From positions 50,090 through 114,089 of the forward strand of contig ONHG01000002.1 in the NCBI GenBank assembly GCA_900317585.1: 64,000 nt of DNA, given 5' to 3'. This document shows, one piece after another, positions 28,642 through 37,634 of this stretch. Under the pieces are notes generated by a model. It was given only the letters and a program-made list of their open reading frames with translations, had not been told where the DNA came from and did not search any database. The position numbers and the translations under genes were made by a program. Numbering within the stretch: the first letter of the stretch is position 1; each line of letters opens with the position of its first letter. The stretch comes from an uncultured Lachnospiraceae bacterium (GTDB lineage: Bacteria > Bacillota > Clostridia > Lachnospirales > Lachnospiraceae).

Positions 28642-30732
28642 ATGTACAAAAGTTATTCAATGGAACTTGCCGGCAGGACTCTTACTGTAGATATCGGAAG
28701 AGTAGCAGCTCAGGCTAATGGAGCTGTTTTTATCAAATATGGTGATACAACAGTCCTTTCAACAGCTACAGCATCTGACAAGCCACGTGACGGTGTGGAT
28801 TTCTTCCCACTCAGCGTTGAGTTCGAGGAGAAGATGTACTCTGTAGGAAAAATTCCGGGCGGATTTAACAAGCGTGAGGGAAAAGCATCAGAGAACGCCA
28901 TCCTTACAGATCGTGTAATTGATCGTCCTATGAGACCTCTTTTCCCAAAGGATTACAGAAATGATGTTACATTAAACAACCTTGTCATGTCAGTGGATCC
29001 TGAGTGCCGTCCTGAGATAGTTGCAATGATCGGTACAGCTCTTGCTGTTCATATATCAGATATTCCGTTTGACGGACCATGTGCAATGACACAGATGGGA
29101 CTTGTTGATGGAGAGTTTATCGTAAACCCTTCACAGAAGCAGTGGGATGAGGGCGATTTACAGCTCACGGTTGCTTCTACAAAGGAAAAGGTCATCATGA
29201 TTGAAGCAGGAGCCAATGAGATTCCTGAGGATCAGATGATTGAGGCAATCTACAAGTGCCACGATATCAACCAGACAGTTATCGCATTCATGGATCAGAT
29301 CCGTGATGAGATTGGCAAGCCAAAGCATGAGTATGAGAGCTGTGCTATTCCTGAGCAGATGTTCGAGGATATCAAGAAAATTGTTACTCCTGAGCAGATG
29401 GAGGAGGCAGTATTCACAGATGAGAAGCAGAAGCGTGAGGAAAATATAAGAGCTATCACAGAGCAGTTAGAGGAAGCCTTCGCTGACAATGAGGAGTACC
29501 TTGCGGTACTTGGTGAGGCTATTTACCAGTATCAGAAGAAGACAGTCAGAAAGATGATTTTAAAGGATCACAAGCGTCCTGACGGCCGTGCAATCAACCA
29601 GATCAGACCACTCGCAGCAGAGGTTGATTTGATTCCTAGAGTTCACGGCTCTGCAATGTTTACCCGTGGACAGACACAGATTTGTGATGTTGTAACACTT
29701 GCTCCTTTATCAGAGATTCAGAAAATCGACGGACTTGATGCAAATATCACAACAAAGAGATATATGCATCACTATAACTTCCCTGCATACTCTGTAGGAG
29801 AGACAAAGGTATCACGTGGACCGGGACGTCGTGAGATTGGACACGGAGCACTTGCTGAGAAGGCACTTGTTCCTGTACTTCCAAGCATTGAGGAGTTCCC
29901 ATATACTATCCGTGCCGTATCTGAGACATTTGAGTCAAACGGCTCTACATCAATGGCTTCAACATGTGCATCATGTATGTCACTTATGGCTGCAGGTGTT
30001 CCAATCAAGGCTATGGTTGCCGGAATCTCATGCGGACTTGTAACGGGCGATACAGATGATGATTTCCTTGTACTTACAGATATCCAGGGTCTTGAGGATT
30101 TCTTCGGAGATATGGATTTCAAGGTAACAGGTACACATAAGGGTATCACAGCTATCCAGATGGATATCAAGATTCACGGACTTACAAGGCCTATCGTTGA
30201 GGAGGCAATTGCGAGAACACGTGAGGCACGTCTCTACATCATGGATGAGGTCATGAGCAAGGCAATCGCTGAGCCTAGAAAAGAAGTCAATGAGTGGGCT
30301 CCAAAGATTGAGCAGATTACAATTGATCCATCAAAGATTGGTGATGTTGTCGGACAGAAGGGTAAGACAATCAACGAGATTATCGACAGAACCGGTGTCA
30401 AGATCGATATCACAGATGATGGCGCTGTTTCAGTTTGCGGAACAGATAAAGAGATGATTGCAAAGGCAATCGAAATGATTAAGATTATCACAACTGATTT
30501 TGAGCAGGGACAGATCCTTGAGGGAACAGTTGTAAGCATCAAGGAGTTCGGTGCTTTCATCGAATTTGCTCCTGGCAAAGAGGGAATGGTTCACATTTCT
30601 AAGATTGCAAAAGAGAGAATCAACAGAGTAGAGGATGTACTAACACTTGGAGACAAGGTAAAGGTTGTTTGCCTTGGCAAGGACAAGATGGGAAGAATCA
30701 GCTTCTCTATGAAGGATGTAAAAGAGGATTAA
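28642..30732 (+). CDS. pnp: polyribonucleotide nucleotidyltransferase (PNPase)
   Basis: 696 residues, 3'-5' phosphorolytic RNA exonuclease. Two RNase PH domains (FIKYGDTTVLSTATAS; second with QTQICDVVTLAPL and SNGSTSMASTCASCM), a helical spacer, then KH (IGDVVGQKGKTINEIIDRTG) and S1 (EGTVVSIKEFGAFIEFAPG). The ATG at 28642 follows AAGGAGA by 7 bases and matches the family start; an in-frame start at 28567 would overlap the terminator region. Monocistronic with its own hairpin after the stop. Confidence 0.97.
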   Translation: MYKSYSMELAGRTLTVDIGRVAAQANGAVFIKYGDTTVLSTATASDKPRDGVDFFPLSVEFEEKMYSVGKIPGGFNKREGKASENAILTDRVIDRPMRPLFPKDYRNDVTLNNLVMSVDPECRPEIVAMIGTALAVHISDIPFDGPCAMTQMGLVDGEFIVNPSQKQWDEGDLQLTVASTKEKVIMIEAGANEIPEDQMIEAIYKCHDINQTVIAFMDQIRDEIGKPKHEYESCAIPEQMFEDIKKIVTPEQMEEAVFTDEKQKREENIRAITEQLEEAFADNEEYLAVLGEAIYQYQKKTVRKMILKDHKRPDGRAINQIRPLAAEVDLIPRVHGSAMFTRGQTQICDVVTLAPLSEIQKIDGLDANITTKRYMHHYNFPAYSVGETKVSRGPGRREIGHGALAEKALVPVLPSIEEFPYTIRAVSETFESNGSTSMASTCASCMSLMAAGVPIKAMVAGISCGLVTGDTDDDFLVLTDIQGLEDFFGDMDFKVTGTHKGITAIQMDIKIHGLTRPIVEEAIARTREARLYIMDEVMSKAIAEPRKEVNEWAPKIEQITIDPSKIGDVVGQKGKTINEIIDRTGVKIDITDDGAVSVCGTDKEMIAKAIEMIKIITTDFEQGQILEGTVVSIKEFGAFIEFAPGKEGMVHISKIAKERINRVEDVLTLGDKVKVVCLGKDKMGRISFSMKDVKED

Positions 30733-30767
30733 TTAATATACGTTAAAGTATAACAATAATACCCAAT

Positions 30768-30797
30768 AAAGGGCTGCACGCAGGTGCAGTCCTTTTA
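30768..30797 (+). terminator. terminator after pnp
   Basis: AAAGGGCTGCA (30768-30778) pairs with TGCAGTCCTTT (30785-30795) with one G-U pair, then TTAT. Confidence 0.75.
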
Positions 30798-30839
30798 TAA
30801 TAGTAAGGTGATATGATGTAAGGCGAAACAGGTGCATCT

Positions 30840-31757
30840 GTGGAATGTAATCATACTATGAGCGAAGCTGTGTCATATTGTGAAAACAAATCATATATTA
30901 AATTAAAAAATAAAATAATAATGAAAAATGCGAAATATAGTATAAATGCAAATCTGGTATATAAAAATGGTTATAGTGGTAAAAATGTCAATATAGCAGT
31001 GCTTGATACTGGGGTGTTTAGACATAAACAGCTTTATGGGTGCATAAAGCATTTTATGGATCTTGTGGGTGGTAAGGAGACATGTTATGACGATAATGGG
31101 CATGGTACGCATGTGTGCGGTATATTATCGGCTGCAGATATAGGTATGGCTCCGGGGGCAGGACTTTACGTGTTTAAGGTGCTTGACTATCTTGGCATGG
31201 GGCAGACATCGGATTCGATTCGTGCACTTAAGTATATAAAAGAAAACTGCGTCAGACTTAATATAAAAATACTCAACTTCTCTGTAGGATATCTGCCATA
31301 TTCTGATGCAGCAGAGCGCGTTAAGATATTGAAGCTGATAGATGAATTGTGGGATATGGGAGTGGTAGTTGTTGCGGCAGCGGGTAATTATGGACCTGCA
31401 CCTTTTTCAGTAACTGTGCCGGGAATTTCAAGAAAGATAATTACAGTCGGAAGCTTCGATGATATAAGAAGCGGCAAAGGTCCGACCGATTGCTGTATTG
31501 TAAAGCCTGAGATTCTGGCTCCCGGGCATGATATCATAAGCCTTGGAACGAGGGATGGCACATATGTAAGAAAGACAGGTACTTCAATGGCTACACCGAT
31601 TGTATCAGGTGCAATAGCACTTCTGCTGGAAAAAAATCCAAATATGAGACCAGAGGAGGTTAAGCTTGCCCTGTATAATACATGTGACAGGGTAGGAGAC
31701 AGCCGCAAAGGCTCGTGGGGGATTATAAATGTTGATAAATTGCTTGGAATAATATAA
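30840..31757 (+). CDS. S8 family subtilisin-like serine peptidase, no signal peptide
   Basis: 305 residues with the complete triad: D56 in IAVLDTGV, H88 in NGHGTHVCGI and S249 in GTSMATP, plus the oxyanion Asn in VAAAGNYGP. There is no signal peptide, no membrane segment and only about 35 residues before the catalytic domain, so it resembles intracellular subtilisins (ISP) rather than secreted ones; a short N-terminal segment may act as an inhibitory propeptide, by analogy. Start is GTG at 30840 with CAGGTG upstream; ATG 30858 is an alternative. The codon mix is more AT-rich than the neighbours. It is not in an obvious operon. Confidence 0.9.
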   Translation: MECNHTMSEAVSYCENKSYIKLKNKIIMKNAKYSINANLVYKNGYSGKNVNIAVLDTGVFRHKQLYGCIKHFMDLVGGKETCYDDNGHGTHVCGILSAADIGMAPGAGLYVFKVLDYLGMGQTSDSIRALKYIKENCVRLNIKILNFSVGYLPYSDAAERVKILKLIDELWDMGVVVVAAAGNYGPAPFSVTVPGISRKIITVGSFDDIRSGKGPTDCCIVKPEILAPGHDIISLGTRDGTYVRKTGTSMATPIVSGAIALLLEKNPNMRPEEVKLALYNTCDRVGDSRKGSWGIINVDKLLGII

Positions 31758-31831
31758 TATGTATTAGAGATTTATTATAGAAAATATAGGAATATCTTGT
31801 TTAAAGATTGTAATTTCATGGTAGGGCATAG

Positions 31832-33367
31832 ATGAGAAAAATATTACAAAAACTGCTTTCAAAGCTATTTATCGTTTCGACAATAATAATCATACAGATG
31901 ATATGGTGGTTCTTTTTATTTTATACGGCATCTGTTGCCAACAGGGTGTTTCAGAATCTACTGTATGTGGCAGCCATATTGCTTTCGCTTTATATTGTCA
32001 ACAGGCGGATGAAAATGTATATAAAAATGTCATGGATATTTTTGATACTGAGTGTTCCAATCGTTGGTATTCCGTGCTATTTCTTTTTCGGAAGACCGGA
32101 GCTTACGTCAAAGACACAGAAAAGAATGGCAAGAATTGTGGAAGCATATGCGACGCTTCGGCCTGAGAACGAGCTGCTAAATGAGACACTCAGACAGACA
32201 GATATGGATGCATACAGACAAAGCAGGCTTATCACTCAAAATCAGAAATATCCACTGTATGCGGAGGACTGCACAGAGTACTTTAAATCAGGTGAGGAGG
32301 CTTTTGGAAGCATTTTAAAAGATTTAAGGTCGGCTGAAAAGTTTATCTTTATGGAGTATTTCATAATCGGAAGTGGAGTTATGCTTGATCAGATACTTGA
32401 TATACTCAAAGAAAAGGTAAAGCATGGAGTTGTTGTAAGAATCATATATGATGATTTTGGCAGCATAAATGCCATTCCGCCACACTTTATAAAAGAGATG
32501 GAGAGCATCGGAATACAGACCAGACGATTCAATCCATATAAGCCCATGCTTTCAGTAATTATGAATGACAGGGACCATAGGAAGATACTGGTAGTAGACG
32601 GACGTGTGGCGCATACCGGTGGATACAATATAGCAGATGAGTATATCAACAAAAAAATCAGGTTTGGATACTGGAAGGATGCCGGTATCCGTGTGGAGGG
32701 AGAGTGTGTAAACAGTTTCACGACGATGTTCCTTGAGATGTGGAATTATATCAATAAGGACAATGCAGTACATGATGAATATCTGAATCCACACAATACC
32801 TTCAGTCAGTCAGAGGAAAGCGGTTTTGTCCAGCCGTTTTGCGATTCTCCACTTGAGCATGATGATGTAGGAGAGAATCTTTATGTGAGTATCATCTCAA
32901 GAGCTAAAAAATATGTTTATATTTTTACACCGTATCTGATACTTGGTACGGAGCTGTCGCATGCTATGATATCGGCAGCCAGATCAGGTGTTGATGTGCG
33001 TATTGTTGTACCTGAGATTCCCGATAAAAAGCTGATTTATCTGCAGACAAAGGCTAATTTCAGGCCTCTTATCGAGGCAGGGGTGAGAATATATCTTTAC
33101 ACACCCGGCTTTATACACTCTAAGTGTATAGTGGCAGATGATGATACTGCGATAGTTGGCACGTGTAATCTGGATTTCAGGAGCATGTACTGGAATTTTG
33201 AGGATTTTGTATACATGTATAGGACTCATTGCATCGGAAAAATAAAAGAGGATGCGATAGAGACGTTTGCGGTTTCTGAGGAGATAGATGAGGAAAGTAC
33301 GGCTGATATTTCACTTGCCGGCAGGCTGATGCAGAGCATACTGCAGCTGTTTGCACCGCTTCTGTAA
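31832..33367 (+). CDS. cls: cardiolipin synthase
   Basis: 511 residues, phospholipase D superfamily. Two N-terminal membrane helices (about 11-32 and 38-85), then two HKD catalytic motifs, MNDRDHRKILVVDGRVAHTGG and PGFIHSKCIVADDDTAIVGT followed by NLDFRS. It joins two phosphatidylglycerol molecules into cardiolipin at the membrane. AT-rich leader after the peptidase gene; no terminator seen between them, so a shared transcript is possible. Confidence 0.95.
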   Translation: MRKILQKLLSKLFIVSTIIIIQMIWWFFLFYTASVANRVFQNLLYVAAILLSLYIVNRRMKMYIKMSWIFLILSVPIVGIPCYFFFGRPELTSKTQKRMARIVEAYATLRPENELLNETLRQTDMDAYRQSRLITQNQKYPLYAEDCTEYFKSGEEAFGSILKDLRSAEKFIFMEYFIIGSGVMLDQILDILKEKVKHGVVVRIIYDDFGSINAIPPHFIKEMESIGIQTRRFNPYKPMLSVIMNDRDHRKILVVDGRVAHTGGYNIADEYINKKIRFGYWKDAGIRVEGECVNSFTTMFLEMWNYINKDNAVHDEYLNPHNTFSQSEESGFVQPFCDSPLEHDDVGENLYVSIISRAKKYVYIFTPYLILGTELSHAMISAARSGVDVRIVVPEIPDKKLIYLQTKANFRPLIEAGVRIYLYTPGFIHSKCIVADDDTAIVGTCNLDFRSMYWNFEDFVYMYRTHCIGKIKEDAIETFAVSEEIDEESTADISLAGRLMQSILQLFAPLL

Positions 33368-33477
33368 GCTTAAATTATTGTAAACGACTTTTGAACAGTG
33401 ATATTTTTACGGGGTTAAAATCACTTGAAAAAAGAAGTATAAATTGTTACAATAGCCTAATATGGAGATTACGATAG

Positions 33478-34227
33478 ATGGATATAACTTTTAAACTGCA
33501 GGTATTTGAGGGACCCCTTGACCTGTTATTGTATTTGATAGAAAAGAATAAAGTAAATATTTATGATATCCCGATTGTCGAGATTACAGCGCAGTACATG
33601 GAGTATGTGGATCAGATGAAAAAGGATAACCTGGACACGCTCAGCGAGTTTCTCGTGATGGCAGCTACACTCCTCGACATAAAGTCAAAGATGCTTCTTC
33701 CAAGAAAAGAGGAGGAAGAGGAGGAGCAGGAAGATCCTAGAGCAGAGCTTGTGCAGCAACTGCTTGAGTACAAGATGTACAAGTGCATGGCTGATGAGCT
33801 TAAGGACCGCCAGCTGGATGCCGGTAAGGTGTGGTATAAGAAAAAGGACATACCTGATGAGGTTTTGGCATATGAGGAGCCTGTTAATCTTGAGGAGCTT
33901 GTCGGAGATATCCGTCTTTCTGATTTAAACAGAATCTTTCAAAGTATAATGAAGAGACAGGAAGAAAAGATAGATAAGGTCCGCTCGAAGTTTGGAAAGA
34001 TTGAAAAGGAGGAGGTCTCCTTAGAGGAAAAGATGGATTATCTGACAGATTATGCTGCTTCACATAAGCACTTCAGCTTCAGAGGGATGCTTACTGCATC
34101 ATCAAGCAAGGTAGAGGTTATAGTCACATTTCTTGCCATACTTGAGCTTATGAAAACAGGCAAATTAACTATCGTTCAGGAGCATATTTTTGATGATATC
34201 CGGATTGAGTCAAGGATTGCTGCATAA
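33478..34227 (+). CDS. scpA: segregation and condensation protein A
   Basis: 249 residues, the kleisin partner of SMC. N-terminal FKLQVFEGPLDLLLYLIEKNK is the kleisin hallmark, with an acidic central stretch (KEEEEEEQEDPRAE) and a C-terminal winged helix ending TFLAILELMKTGKLTIVQ. It acts with SMC and ScpB in chromosome segregation. GGAGAT lies 9 bases upstream. scpB follows after 17 bases. Confidence 0.96.
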   Translation: MDITFKLQVFEGPLDLLLYLIEKNKVNIYDIPIVEITAQYMEYVDQMKKDNLDTLSEFLVMAATLLDIKSKMLLPRKEEEEEEQEDPRAELVQQLLEYKMYKCMADELKDRQLDAGKVWYKKKDIPDEVLAYEEPVNLEELVGDIRLSDLNRIFQSIMKRQEEKIDKVRSKFGKIEKEEVSLEEKMDYLTDYAASHKHFSFRGMLTASSSKVEVIVTFLAILELMKTGKLTIVQEHIFDDIRIESRIAA

Positions 34228-34244
34228 AGAGGGTTTGAGGATAT

Positions 34245-34808
34245 ATGAATTATAAAGCTGCAATAGAGGCTATTTTATTTACCATGGGAGAGTCCGTGGA
34301 GCTTGGAAGGATAGCTGATGCAATACAATTAAGTGAAAATGAAACAAAAAAGCTGATTGAGGAGCTTAAGAAGGAGTATGCAGGCTCTGCAAATATAGGT
34401 ATGAATATCATAGAGCTCGATGGAGCCTATCAGATGTGTACAAAGCCACAGATGTATGAGTATCTCATCCGCATTGCGAAGCAGCCTAAGAAGAGGGTGC
34501 TCACGGATGTGCTTTTGGAGACTCTTTCAATCATAGCGTACAAGCAGCCTGTCACAAAGGCTGAAATAGAAAAAATCAGAGGCGTGTCAAGCGAGCATGC
34601 CGTAAGCAAGCTCGTCGAGTACAATCTGGTGCAGGAGCTTGGAAGACTTGATGCTCCGGGAAGGCCGCTTTTGTTTGGTACCACAGAGGAATTTCTAAGA
34701 AGCTTCGGCGTTCAGTCTATTGACGAGCTGCCGGTGCTAAGTCCTGTGCAGGTGGAGGAGTTTAAGCAGGAGGCAGAGGAGGAGATGCATGTGAAGCTTG
34801 ATGTGTAG
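34245..34808 (+). CDS. scpB: segregation and condensation protein B
   Basis: 187 residues with two winged helices: NYKAAIEAILFTMGESVEL at the N-terminus and LETLSIIAYKQPVTKAEIEKIRGV in the middle, then GRPLLFGTTEEFLRSFGV. Dimer that binds ScpA in the SMC complex. Co-transcribed with scpA and probably with the D,D-carboxypeptidase gene downstream, a common Clostridia order. Confidence 0.95.
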   Translation: MNYKAAIEAILFTMGESVELGRIADAIQLSENETKKLIEELKKEYAGSANIGMNIIELDGAYQMCTKPQMYEYLIRIAKQPKKRVLTDVLLETLSIIAYKQPVTKAEIEKIRGVSSEHAVSKLVEYNLVQELGRLDAPGRPLLFGTTEEFLRSFGVQSIDELPVLSPVQVEEFKQEAEEEMHVKLDV

Positions 34809-34889
34809 TGCTTGTGCATTGCGTAACCTGCCATTTCATATAATAAGGACATGCTAATAATCATATATATTACCGATGGAGGTAATTAT

Positions 34890-36071
34890 ATGATTATTTT
34901 TTGGAAAAAATATATGTCGAAAAAAGCTTTAACAGTGTTCATTTGCGTGTTAATTTGTACGCTCGGCGGTTTGCCTGATTTTGAGATAACAGAAAAGCAA
35001 AAAGTGCCAGGCTTGGAAAAGAAAAGTGTGTTTATGGCAGCGGAAATGGGCAGTGAAATGGCGGCCGAAAATACTGTTGCTAAGAATACTGACAAAGTCG
35101 TAAATGAGCCCGGGCTTCATGCTGTTTCGGCAGCATTATATGATGCTGATGACGAGACGTTTATATATGGTAAAAACATGAGAGATAGCATGGCAAATGC
35201 AAGCACCACAAAGCTTCTTACGTGCATTGTGGCTCTTGAGAAAGCCGATATAAATGATATGGTCACAGTTTCACAAAATGCCGCATTACAGCCGGAGGTT
35301 AAGCTTGGATTGGTGCCGGGGAAAAGCTACAGGATGAAGGATTTACTTTATGGCATGATGCTAGAGTCGTTCAACGACTGTGCCTATGCGATTGCAGAGC
35401 ATGTGGGTGGCTCGACGGAGGGCTTTGCGAAGCTTATGAATGAAAAAGCGAATGAGATAGGGTGTCTTGGCACGTATTTTATCACACCAAATGGGCTGGA
35501 TGCTGAGAATGATGTGAGCTTTCACCACTCCACGGCGGGAGATTTGTGTGTTATAATGTCTTATTGTGCGTGGAAATCACCAAAATCAGCACAGTTTCTT
35601 GAGATAACACAGACTATGCAGTACACATTTGAGACAGAGGAAGGTCAGATGGTTTTTAGCAATCACAACAGGCTACTTACGGAAACAGACTACTGCATAT
35701 CGGGAAAGACCGGCTTTACAACAAAGGCAGGATACTGCTATGTGGCAGCAGTCGAAAAGGATGGAAGGAAAATGTGCCTTTCTCTTTTGGGCTGCGGGTG
35801 GCCAAACAATAAAAACTATAAGTGGGCTGATGCAAAAGCACTGGTGGCGTATGCAGCTTCAAGGCCAGAAACAGATTCTGATAGTAATGAAACTTCTGTT
35901 TCTGCAACAATACAACAGACCAGTGATAGACAGACAACTGATAAGCAGGCAGCAAAAAAAGAGAATGGAAACAAAATTAACTTAAAATATATAGAAAACA
36001 ACAAGAAGAATAAGAAAATTTACAAGAATTTTCTCAAGAATTTTACAATTAATATAGGAAATTTTTTCTAA
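34890..36071 (+). CDS. D-alanyl-D-alanine carboxypeptidase (peptidase S11)
   Basis: 393 residues. N-terminal signal segment (KKALTVFICVLICTLGGL), then the low-molecular-weight PBP catalytic motifs STTK (nucleophile Ser, in NASTTKLLTCIVAL), SFN in ESFNDCAYAIAEH, and KTG in ISGKTGFTTKAGYC. It trims D-Ala from muropeptides. The usual C-terminal PBP5 domain is missing; instead there is a Ser/Gln linker and a Lys/Asn-rich basic tail of about 35 residues, which could bind wall polymers or membrane. Start at 34890 has GGAGGT 6 bases upstream; an in-frame start at 34851 lacks one. Confidence 0.92.
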   Translation: MIIFWKKYMSKKALTVFICVLICTLGGLPDFEITEKQKVPGLEKKSVFMAAEMGSEMAAENTVAKNTDKVVNEPGLHAVSAALYDADDETFIYGKNMRDSMANASTTKLLTCIVALEKADINDMVTVSQNAALQPEVKLGLVPGKSYRMKDLLYGMMLESFNDCAYAIAEHVGGSTEGFAKLMNEKANEIGCLGTYFITPNGLDAENDVSFHHSTAGDLCVIMSYCAWKSPKSAQFLEITQTMQYTFETEEGQMVFSNHNRLLTETDYCISGKTGFTTKAGYCYVAAVEKDGRKMCLSLLGCGWPNNKNYKWADAKALVAYAASRPETDSDSNETSVSATIQQTSDRQTTDKQAAKKENGNKINLKYIENNKKNKKIYKNFLKNFTINIGNFF

Positions 36072-36104
36072 ACAAAAATTAAGGTTAAAAATTTAACAAA
36101 TTAG

Positions 36105-36133
36105 TTGAAAAAAATTGGGAAATAGTCTATTAT
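36105..36133 (+). promoter_or_regulatory. promoter of the carboxyltransferase / Na+ pump cluster
   Basis: TTGAAA (36105-36110), 17-base spacer and TATTAT (36128-36133), 45 bases before the first gene's ATG. Confidence 0.75.
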
Positions 36134-36178
36134 CATACTAGCGAAAAATTTTATTTTTTTATAGATGGAGGATATAAA

Positions 36179-37615
36179 ATGAGTAGTAACAATCAAAGCT
36201 TGGCAATGCAGCGTATTGCTAAGTTAGTCGACGAGAACAGTTTCATGGAAATTGGTTCTCTTGTGACAGCTCGCAGTACAGATTTCAACCTTACTGCAGC
36301 AAAAGCTCCTTCAGATGGTGTTATTATCGGACACGGTCTGATTGATGGAAATCTTGTATTTATCTACAGTCAGGATGCAACAGTTCTTAACGGAACAATC
36401 GGCGAGATGCATGCAAAGAAAATTGCTTCTGTATATGATATGGCCATGAAAATGGGCGCACCTGTTATCGGATTTATCGATTGCGGTGGTATCAGACTTC
36501 AGGAGTCAGTTGATGCTTTAGACGGATTTGGTCTTATCTACGCCAAGGAAGTTGCAGCAAGTGGCGTTATTCCACAGATTTGTGGTGTATTCGGTAACTG
36601 CGGTGGCGGACTATCTGTAGTACCGGCTCTTTGTGATTTCGCTTATATCGAAGAGTCTAAGGGCAGAATGTTTGTTAATACTCCTGATGCAATAGAGGGT
36701 AACCGCGTTGAGAAATGCGATACAGCAGCAGCTTCATTCCAGAGTGAGAACAATGGATGCGTAGATGGAATCGGTTCAGAGGATGATATTATCGCTGATA
36801 TCAGAGCTCTTGTCAGCATGCTTCCGCTCAACAACGAGGGAGATGTATACACAGACTCATGTGAGGATGATCTCAACAGAGCATGTAACAGCATGGCTGA
36901 TATGAAGGCTGATCCAAGATTCCTCTTATCAGAGCTTTCTGATGATCATGTATTCTTTGAGACAAAGAAAGACTTTGCCAAGAATATGGTGACAGGCTTT
37001 GTTAAATTAAACGGCATGACAGTCGGTGCAGTTGCAAACTGCAGCACAGTATATGATGCTGAGGGCAAGAAGGCAGAGGAGTTTGCACTCTCTCTTACTG
37101 CAAAGGGCTGTAACAAGGCAGCTGAGTTTGTATCATTCTGTGATGCTTTCTCAATTCCTGTACTTACACTTACAAATGTAAACGGATTCAAGAACTGTAT
37201 GTGCTCTGAGAAGAAGCTTGCAAAGGCTCTTGCCAGAATGACATACGCATTCTCAAGTGCAACATGTCCAAAGGTTAACTTGATTACAGGCGAGGCTTAC
37301 GGAAGCGCATATGTTGCAATGAACTCTAAGTCAATCGGAGCTGATATGGTTTATGCATACCCTGATGCAAAGATTGGTATGATGGATTCAAAGATTGCAG
37401 CTGAGATTATGTATCCGGGCGCTGATGCAAAGGAAATCGATGAGAAGGCAGCTGATTACGAGAAGCTTCAGTCTTCTGTTTCATCAGCAGCAGCCAGAGG
37501 ATATGTAGACCTCATCATTGATCCGGCTGACACAAGAAAATATCTTGTAGGTGCTTTTGAGATGCTTTACACCAAATATGTAGATGCACCAGAGAAGAAA
37601 CACGGAACTAAATAA
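36179..37615 (+). CDS. CoA-ester type carboxyltransferase subunit (MmdA/12S-like)
   Basis: 478 residues, ClpP/crotonase-type carboxyltransferase of biotin enzymes. MQRIAKLVDENSFMEIG matches the N-terminal helix of MmdA/PccB/12S proteins. Oxyanion and CoA regions are GGIRLQESVDAL and NCGGGLSVVPAL in the first half and CPKVNLITGEAYGSAYVAM in the second. Sequence is well diverged from classic methylmalonyl-CoA decarboxylase (about 510 residues), so the acyl-CoA substrate is uncertain. It heads a five-gene cluster with gamma, biotin carrier, beta and a second, keto-acid carboxyltransferase. GGAGG precedes the ATG. Confidence 0.88.
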   Translation: MSSNNQSLAMQRIAKLVDENSFMEIGSLVTARSTDFNLTAAKAPSDGVIIGHGLIDGNLVFIYSQDATVLNGTIGEMHAKKIASVYDMAMKMGAPVIGFIDCGGIRLQESVDALDGFGLIYAKEVAASGVIPQICGVFGNCGGGLSVVPALCDFAYIEESKGRMFVNTPDAIEGNRVEKCDTAAASFQSENNGCVDGIGSEDDIIADIRALVSMLPLNNEGDVYTDSCEDDLNRACNSMADMKADPRFLLSELSDDHVFFETKKDFAKNMVTGFVKLNGMTVGAVANCSTVYDAEGKKAEEFALSLTAKGCNKAAEFVSFCDAFSIPVLTLTNVNGFKNCMCSEKKLAKALARMTYAFSSATCPKVNLITGEAYGSAYVAMNSKSIGADMVYAYPDAKIGMMDSKIAAEIMYPGADAKEIDEKAADYEKLQSSVSSAAARGYVDLIIDPADTRKYLVGAFEMLYTKYVDAPEKKHGTK

Positions 37616-37634
37616 TAGAAAGGCGCATTTTGTT

